Below the pieces are notes generated by a model. It had not been told where the DNA came from, ran no database searches, and was given only the letters and a program-made list of their open reading frames with translations. Source: Microbacterium sp. EST19A (GTDB lineage: Bacteria > Actinomycetota > Actinomycetes > Actinomycetales > Microbacteriaceae). From it: 64,000 bases of DNA. Shown here piece by piece: positions 58,633-64,000 of this stretch (position 1 is the stretch's first letter; every line of letters starts with the position of its first letter). Both the position numbers and the translations under genes were made by a program. The stretch spans positions 248,001 through 312,000 of the forward strand of contig NZ_JAHXYZ010000001.1 of the NCBI RefSeq assembly GCF_019969685.1, given 5' to 3'.

Positions 58633-59954
58633 GCGGCGGCAACTGGCGTGACGTCCCGCAGCTCGGCGCACCGATGCCGGTGGCGCAGACCGATGGCGAC
58701 GCCGTGCTGCGGGATCTGCCGGACGGCGTCCGCCCGACCGCACGACTGCGCTACATCGACGCCGACGACCTCATCGTGAGCTGGGTGTGGGAGCATCAGC
58801 GCAGCTCGCCCCGGATGACGATCGTCCCGCGCGCGCAGGTCACGCCCGTGCTCGACGAACTCGCACGGGCCCTGCCGTCTCCGTTGCCCGGAGAGACGGG
58901 GCTGCAGGCGCTGCAGCGCGCCCTCACCGACGGGGTGCTGTTCGATCTCGAGCGCGAGCAGCATCTCGCCGCGCTGCTGACGTCCGTGCTGGTGCCGCAG
59001 TGGCTGGGCTCCGAGCTGAACACGCTCGAGCAGGCCGGCCTGCGGCCGCACCTGCGCGTGCAGCTGTCGCCGTCGACCGCCCAGGTGCCGTGGGAGCTGC
59101 TGAGCACCTCGGGCGTGGAGCGGGCCATCGACATGGCCGACGTCTCGGTGCTGCTGCCCGCGACCCTGCGGAACGATCCGTCGCGGGCGGTGTCTCCGTG
59201 GTCGGCGTCGTCGCCCGCGGTCGCCGTGCTGGATCCCGTGGTCCCCGGATTCTCCGCAACCGGCGAGCTGGGGAGCGTGCTCGGGCCCGTCGGTGCCGAC
59301 TCACCTCTGGCGACGGCGATCGCCGACCTCGGACCGCGACGGATGCCGGCCGGCGAAGCCTTCCGTCGATCGGACATCGGTCGGCTCGCCCTGGCGGAGG
59401 CTCTCACCGACGCCGGAAGGCTCCTCTACGTCGGCCACGTCACGGCCTCGACGCACGCGCTGGACGCGCGCCTCCACCTGTCGGACGGAGCGGATGCGCC
59501 CGGCACGACCCCGCCCGTCGGTGCGCACCGCCCGTACTCCGCCGCCGAGATCGCCCTGGGCGGCGGGGGCCTGTCGCCCCTCCGTGCGCCGAACCGGGTC
59601 GCGCTGATCGCGTGCGACTCGGGGACGGACCTGCGCTTCGCCGAGCCGACCGGACTCGTGGCGGCCTTCCTGCACCGCGGCGCCGAGTTCGTCACCGCCA
59701 CGCGCTGGACACTGCCGACCGAGGCGGGGCTGCGTCGTCTCGTGCCCGGACTCGACGATCGGGCCGAGGAGATGCTGACGGCGGCGATCGTCACCGTGAA
59801 CGCGGCACACGAGTCGGATGACCCCATCAGCGCACTGGGCACGTGGCAACGCGAACAGCGGGAGCTGTGGACCTCGACCGGGGATCCGCGTCACTCGCCG
59901 ATCATGTGGGCCGCCTTCGCGACCGCGTGGGCACCGGCGCGGGTACAGCTCTGA
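58629..59954 (+). CDS. CHAT-domain (caspase/separase-like) cysteine protease
   Basis: 441 residues from GTG 58629, whose bases overlap the TPR stop (GTGA). The N-terminal part carries the CHAT lead-in with STAQVPWELLSTSGVERAIDMADVSVLL. The catalytic dyad is visible: His270 in LLYVGHVTAS and Cys329 in RVALIACDSGTD, and the following LVAAFLHRGAEFVTATRW fits the family. CHAT proteases cut partner proteins when triggered by bound signals; known ones include the TPR-CHAT protein of type III-E CRISPR and CHAT enzymes in gasdermin defence operons. No gasdermin or CRISPR is seen here. Confidence 0.92.
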   Translation: MSGGNWRDVPQLGAPMPVAQTDGDAVLRDLPDGVRPTARLRYIDADDLIVSWVWEHQRSSPRMTIVPRAQVTPVLDELARALPSPLPGETGLQALQRALTDGVLFDLEREQHLAALLTSVLVPQWLGSELNTLEQAGLRPHLRVQLSPSTAQVPWELLSTSGVERAIDMADVSVLLPATLRNDPSRAVSPWSASSPAVAVLDPVVPGFSATGELGSVLGPVGADSPLATAIADLGPRRMPAGEAFRRSDIGRLALAEALTDAGRLLYVGHVTASTHALDARLHLSDGADAPGTTPPVGAHRPYSAAEIALGGGGLSPLRAPNRVALIACDSGTDLRFAEPTGLVAAFLHRGAEFVTATRWTLPTEAGLRRLVPGLDDRAEEMLTAAIVTVNAAHESDDPISALGTWQREQRELWTSTGDPRHSPIMWAAFATAWAPARVQL

Positions 59955-59963
59955 CGGCGCCGG

Positions 59964-60374
59964 TCACAGACGCTTCGATCTCATCGCCCTCGTGTGCGCG
60001 AGTGCGGGGTCGGCCGCGAGCAGCTCGTACTGCGCGGATTCACGCGGCACCAGAGCCACCCGGCCCTCGGCGTCGTGATGGGTGCCCCACCCGTAGCGCT
60101 TGCCGAGGGGCGAGGAGCGCAGGCAGGGCTGCCCCTTCGAGAAGAACTCCTCGCGGGCCGCCGCATCGTCGACCGCGATGCCCCGCCGGAGCGCATACGT
60201 CTCGAAGATGACGTCGTCGGAGGTGCGGCGGTACGGCTCTTCCGCGATCAGGCGGTGATGCAGGGCGGCGATCGACGGCGACTCCGCCACGGGCGGCTCT
60301 TCCGCGTGGTCGGTCGGACAGTCCTCTGCGACCTCGATGAAGGTCTCGCGATAGTTCGTCGTGTGCGTCGCCAT
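59964..60374 (-). CDS. DUF6157 family protein
   Basis: 136 residues: MATHTTNYRETFIEVAEDCP, then AALHHRLIAEEPYRRTSDDVIFETYALRRG and FFSKGQPCLRSSPLGKRYGWGTHHDAEGRVALV match the DUF6157 pattern. TGAGG lies before ATG 60374. No catalytic motif is known. Convergent with the CHAT operon with nine bases between stops and divergent from lhr. Confidence 0.88.
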   Translation of the reverse strand: MATHTTNYRETFIEVAEDCPTDHAEEPPVAESPSIAALHHRLIAEEPYRRTSDDVIFETYALRRGIAVDDAAAREEFFSKGQPCLRSSPLGKRYGWGTHHDAEGRVALVPRESAQYELLAADPALAHTRAMRSKRL

Positions 60375-60461
60375 GGCCTCAGCATCGCGCACAGGTCGGA
60401 CATCCGTCGAGCACTCCGTCAATCCCGCCCCGATGTCGGTGGTCTCGGGGAAGATGGACGG

Positions 60462-63400
60462 ATGGGGGATGTGCTCGAGCGCTTCACTCCGGCCACGCAG
60501 GACTGGTTCCGGGGGGCGTTCCCCGCGCCCACCCCCGCCCAGGCCGGCGCCTGGGATGCGATCTCCGCGGGCAAGCACGCGCTCGTCGTCGCGCCGACCG
60601 GATCGGGCAAGACCCTGTCGGCGTTCCTCTGGGCGATCGACAGCGTCTTCCGCGAGCGCCTCGAGACCCACGACGACAAACCCAAGAAGGATGCGTCGCG
60701 CACCCGCATCCTCTACATCTCGCCGCTGAAGGCGCTCGGCGTCGACGTCGAGCGCAACCTCCGCTCGCCGCTGATCGGCATTGGCCAGTCCGCGCGACGC
60801 CTCGGCCTGGCCGCTCCCTCGGTCACGGTCGGCGTGCGGTCGGGCGACACCACGTCGAGCGACCGTCGCAAGCTCGTCTCCGACCCGCCCGACATCCTCA
60901 TCACGACTCCCGAGTCGCTGTACCTGATGCTCACGAGCCGCGCCGGCGAGACCCTGCGCGACGTGCACACCGTGATCATCGACGAGGTGCACGCCGTCGC
61001 CGCGACGAAGCGCGGCGCTCATCTCGCGGTGAGCCTGGAGCGGCTCGACGCCCTCCGCGCCTCGCACGGCAACGAGACCGCCGCCCAGCGCATCGGCCTG
61101 TCGGCGACCGTGCGGCCGATCGACGAGGTCGCGCGTTTCCTCGGCGGTTCCGCGCCGGTCGACATCGTCGCTCCCCCAGCATCCAAGACGTTCGAGCTCT
61201 CCGTCGTCGTGCCGATGGACGACATGACCAATCCCCCGCCGCCGCCCGGCGCGCCGGCTCAGTCCGACGACCCTGCCGACGCGGAGTACTCCGAGGTCAC
61301 CGGTTCCGTCTGGCCGCACGTCGAAGAGGCGATCGTCGACCGCATCCTCGAGAACAACTCGACCATCGTGTTCTCGAACTCCCGCCGACTGGCGGAGCGA
61401 CTGACCGGGCGCCTCAACGAGATCTACTCCGAGCGCATCGGCGCAGCCCTCCCCGCCGCCGTCGGATCACCCGCCGCGATGATGGCCCAGGCCGGCGCGA
61501 CAGCCGGCGCAGACCCCGTTCTCGCGAAGGCGCACCACGGCTCGGTCTCGAAAGAGCAGCGCGCACAGGTCGAAGAAGAGCTGAAGTCGGGCGTCCTGCG
61601 CTGCGTCGTGGCGACCAGCAGCCTCGAGCTCGGCATCGACATGGGTGCCGTCGACCTCGTGATCCAGGTCGAAGCCCCGCCGTCCGCGGCATCCGGTCTG
61701 CAGCGTGTCGGCCGTGCCGGCCACCAGGTCGGCGAGATCAGCCGCGCCGCCCTCTTCCCCAAGCACCGCGGCGACGTGCTGCACACCGCGATCGTCACCG
61801 AGCGCATGCTGGCGGGGCGGATCGAGGCGATCCAGGTGCCGCGCAATCCGCTCGACATCCTCGCCCAGCAGACCGTCGCGGCGAGCGCGCTCGGCGCGAT
61901 CAGCGTCGAGGAGTGGTTCGAGACGGTCCGCCGCTCGGCACCCTTCCAGTCGCTGCCGCGCTCCGCCTACGAGGCGACGCTCGATCTGCTCGCCGGTCGC
62001 TTCCCGTCCGACGAGTTCGCCGAGCTCCGGCCGCGCCTCGTCTGGGACCGCGACGCCGGCACGCTCACCGGCCGCCCGGGCGCCCAGCGCATCGCCGTCA
62101 CCAGCGGCGGCACGATCCCCGACCGCGGACTCTTCGGCGTCTTCGTCGCGGGCGAGGGCGCAGGCCGGCGCGTCGGCGAGCTCGACGAGGAGATGGTCTA
62201 CGAGTCGCGCGTCGGCGACGTCTTCACCCTCGGCACCACCAGCTGGCGGATCGCTGAGATCACCCACGACCGGGTCAACGTGATCCCCGCCTACGGACAG
62301 CCGGGCAAGGTGCCGTTCTGGCACGGCGACGGCATCGGACGACCGTTCGAGCTCGGCGAGGCCCTCGGCAAATTCTCGCGCGAAGTCGCCGCCGCCACCC
62401 CCGAGAAGGCGGCGCAGCGTCTCATCGAGGCCGGGCTCGACGAGCAGGCGCGGGGCAACCTGATGGCCCACCTCACCGAGCAGCGCGAGGCCACGGGCAC
62501 CCTGCCGACCGATCGCACCCTCACCGTCGAGCGTGGTCACGACGAGGTGGGCGACTGGCGCGTCATCCTGCATTCGCCGTACGGCATGAAGGTGCACGCA
62601 CCGTGGGCGCTGGCGATCAACGCCCGCATGCGCGAGCGCCTCGGCGTCGAGGGTTCGGCGGTCGCGAGCGACGACGGCATCATCGTGCGGATACCGGATG
62701 CCGAGGCCGAGCCGCCCGGTGCCGAGCTGTTCGTCTTCGACCCCGATGAGCTCGAGGTCCTGGTCACGCAGGAGGTCGGCGGCTCCGCGCTGTTCGCCTC
62801 GCGCTTCCGGGAGTGCGCGGCGCGGGCGCTGCTCATGCCGCGCACCAACCCGAACCGCCGCAGCCCGCTCTGGCAGCAGCGCCAACGGTCGGCGCAGCTG
62901 CTCGAGGTCGCCCGGCGGCATCCGACGTTCCCGGTGATCCTCGAGACCCTCCGCGAGGTGCTGCAAGACGTCTACGACCTCCCGTCGCTGCGCAAGCTCG
63001 CGACCTCGATCGCCGACCGGCGCATCCGCCTCGTCGAGACGCAGCCCGGTCAGCCCTCTCCGTACGCGCGCGATCTGCTGTTCGGCTACGTCGGCGCGTT
63101 CATGTACGAAGGCGACTCCCCCCTTGCCGAGCGGCGGGCGGCAGCGCTCTCGGTCGACCCGGCGCTGCTCGGCGAGCTGCTCGGCACGGTCGAGCTGCGG
63201 GAGCTCCTCGACCCCGAGGTGATCGCGCAGTTCGAGCGCGAGGCGCAGCGTCTCGACCCCGAGCGACGCGCCCGCGGCCTCGAGGGCGTCGCCGACCTGC
63301 TGCGCATGCTCGGCCCGCTCGACGCCGACGAGGTCGCCGCGCGTCTCGATCCCGAGACCGTCACCTCGTCGGCATCCGCTCTCCGCGACGACCTGATCAC

Positions 63401-64000
63401 CGCCCGCCGCGCCATTCCCGTGACCATCGGCGGGGTCAGTCGGGTCGCCGCGATCGAAGACGCCGGACGCCTCCGCGACGCACTGGGCGCGGCGCTCCCC
63501 ACCGGCATCCCCGTCGCCTTCCTCGAGCCGATCGCCGACCCGCTCGGCGACCTCGTCGCCCGGCACGCGCGCACCCACGGACCGTTCACGACGGATGCCG
63601 TCGCCTCCCGGTTCGGCATCGGCTCGGCCGTCGCGCGGCACACCCTTCAGCGCCTCGAGAACTCCGGGCGGCTCACGAGCGGGTACTTCCTGCCCGAGGC
63701 CGCGGGCTCCGGGTCCGACATCGAGTGGTGCGACACCGAGGTGCTGCGGCGTCTGCGGATGCGGTCGCTCGCGGCGATCCGCGGATCCGTCGAGCCGGTC
63801 TCCCCCGAGGCCTATGCGCGCTTCCTGCCCGAGTGGCAGCACCTGGGCCGACCGCTGGAGGGCCTCGACGGGGTGCTCACGGTGATCGAGCAGTTCGCCG
63901 GTGTGCCGATCCCCGCGAGCGCCTGGGAGTCGCTGGTGCTGCCGTCACGGGTGCGCGACTACTCCCCCACCATGCTCGACGAGCTGACGACGGCCGGCGA
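60462..64000 (+). CDS. lhr: Lhr-type ATP-dependent helicase (partial, 3' end outside window)
   Basis: About 1179 codons are present from ATG 60462, open to the window edge. DExH helicase core: Walker A VVAPTGSGKT (residues about 42-51), motif II DEVH near 173, motif III LSATVRPIDE, and the C-terminal RecA domain with STIVFSNSRRLAERL, VVATSSLELGIDMG and QRVGRAGH. Winged-helix and Lhr-core regions follow (for example AAAATPEKAAQRLIEAG and FGYVGAFMYEGDSPLAERRAAAL). Lhr proteins of actinobacteria are about 1500-1600 residues, so some 400 remain outside. Role: 3'-5' single-strand DNA translocase in DNA repair. TGGACGG before the ATG is a weak ribosome site. Confidence 0.95.
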   Translation, partial: MGDVLERFTPATQDWFRGAFPAPTPAQAGAWDAISAGKHALVVAPTGSGKTLSAFLWAIDSVFRERLETHDDKPKKDASRTRILYISPLKALGVDVERNLRSPLIGIGQSARRLGLAAPSVTVGVRSGDTTSSDRRKLVSDPPDILITTPESLYLMLTSRAGETLRDVHTVIIDEVHAVAATKRGAHLAVSLERLDALRASHGNETAAQRIGLSATVRPIDEVARFLGGSAPVDIVAPPASKTFELSVVVPMDDMTNPPPPPGAPAQSDDPADAEYSEVTGSVWPHVEEAIVDRILENNSTIVFSNSRRLAERLTGRLNEIYSERIGAALPAAVGSPAAMMAQAGATAGADPVLAKAHHGSVSKEQRAQVEEELKSGVLRCVVATSSLELGIDMGAVDLVIQVEAPPSAASGLQRVGRAGHQVGEISRAALFPKHRGDVLHTAIVTERMLAGRIEAIQVPRNPLDILAQQTVAASALGAISVEEWFETVRRSAPFQSLPRSAYEATLDLLAGRFPSDEFAELRPRLVWDRDAGTLTGRPGAQRIAVTSGGTIPDRGLFGVFVAGEGAGRRVGELDEEMVYESRVGDVFTLGTTSWRIAEITHDRVNVIPAYGQPGKVPFWHGDGIGRPFELGEALGKFSREVAAATPEKAAQRLIEAGLDEQARGNLMAHLTEQREATGTLPTDRTLTVERGHDEVGDWRVILHSPYGMKVHAPWALAINARMRERLGVEGSAVASDDGIIVRIPDAEAEPPGAELFVFDPDELEVLVTQEVGGSALFASRFRECAARALLMPRTNPNRRSPLWQQRQRSAQLLEVARRHPTFPVILETLREVLQDVYDLPSLRKLATSIADRRIRLVETQPGQPSPYARDLLFGYVGAFMYEGDSPLAERRAAALSVDPALLGELLGTVELRELLDPEVIAQFEREAQRLDPERRARGLEGVADLLRMLGPLDADEVAARLDPETVTSSASALRDDLITARRAIPVTIGGVSRVAAIEDAGRLRDALGAALPTGIPVAFLEPIADPLGDLVARHARTHGPFTTDAVASRFGIGSAVARHTLQRLENSGRLTSGYFLPEAAGSGSDIEWCDTEVLRRLRMRSLAAIRGSVEPVSPEAYARFLPEWQHLGRPLEGLDGVLTVIEQFAGVPIPASAWESLVLPSRVRDYSPTMLDELTTAG

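Noticed and set aside
1..64000. Frequent GGATGCC/GGCATCC words throughout
   Set aside because: They fall in coding frames (Asp-Ala and Ala-Ser/Ile codon pairs) of many unrelated genes, and so look like genome-wide word bias rather than a repeat element or uptake signal that can be shown from this window.
1..64000. Insertion sequences, prophage or integrase genes
   Set aside because: No transposase, integrase or recombinase motif was found in any plausible frame.

Overview
The window is about 70 % GC, densely packed and rich in ATGA/GTGA stop-start overlaps. Its gene families (DUF6716, DUF4229, DUF6421, DUF4916-type NUDIX, MenA, GlnA3-like synthetase) and many apparently leaderless -10/start arrangements point to a high-GC actinobacterium. 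Microbacteriaceae, probably Microbacterium, is my inference; no rRNA or other decisive marker is present. Two genes run off the edges: an ABC transporter at the left end and an Lhr-type helicase at the right end.

Layout. (1) 1-9373: a ribosomal peptide (RiPP) locus of the NHLP/TOMM type. Leftward run an NHLP-leader precursor, an E1-like/YcaO cyclodehydratase, a SagB-type dehydrogenase, an HlyD-like secretion protein, a C39-peptidase ABC exporter and a second ABC exporter. Rightward from the same spacer runs a 50-codon gene that looks like a second, short-leader precursor, followed by a small membrane protein. (2) 9386-11161: a large palindrome, a membrane protein and an AraC-type regulator. 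(3) 11255-19739: an iron-siderophore operon headed by a good iron box: binding lipoprotein, two FecCD permeases, ATPase, two exporter-fold ABC half-transporters whose ATP sites are degenerate in complementary ways, and a siderophore-interacting flavoprotein. (4) 19741-23813: a degenerate tRNA-like sequence, a membrane protein, and a WYL regulator divergent from a DrrAB-type efflux pair. (5) 23806-29663: a leftward nonulosonic-acid (sialic-acid-like) surface-glycan operon. (6) 29761-43202: assorted genes: PNPOx-like protein, MFS exporter with divergent HxlR regulator, MenA, TetR with membrane genes, an Lrp/DUF6421/SDR block bordered by a short inverted-repeat family, an MFS protein and a threonine aldolase. 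(7) 43242-49916: a polyamine (or related amine) utilisation operon with its GntR regulator. (8) 50030-54490: NUDIX, esterase, ABC-F ATPase with a structured leader, and a membrane-anchored propeller protein. (9) 54579-59954: a four-gene overlapping operon of two unknown proteins, a TPR protein and a CHAT protease. (10) DUF6157 and the start of lhr.

The most promising unexplored systems are the RiPP locus, with its cysteine-free core and apparent second substrate on the opposite strand, and the four-gene CHAT/TPR operon, whose first two proteins resemble nothing I know. The nonulosonic-acid operon is notable for a cytidylyltransferase-HAD phosphatase fusion, a short NeuB and no visible sugar 2-epimerase, which suggests a Kdn-type sugar.
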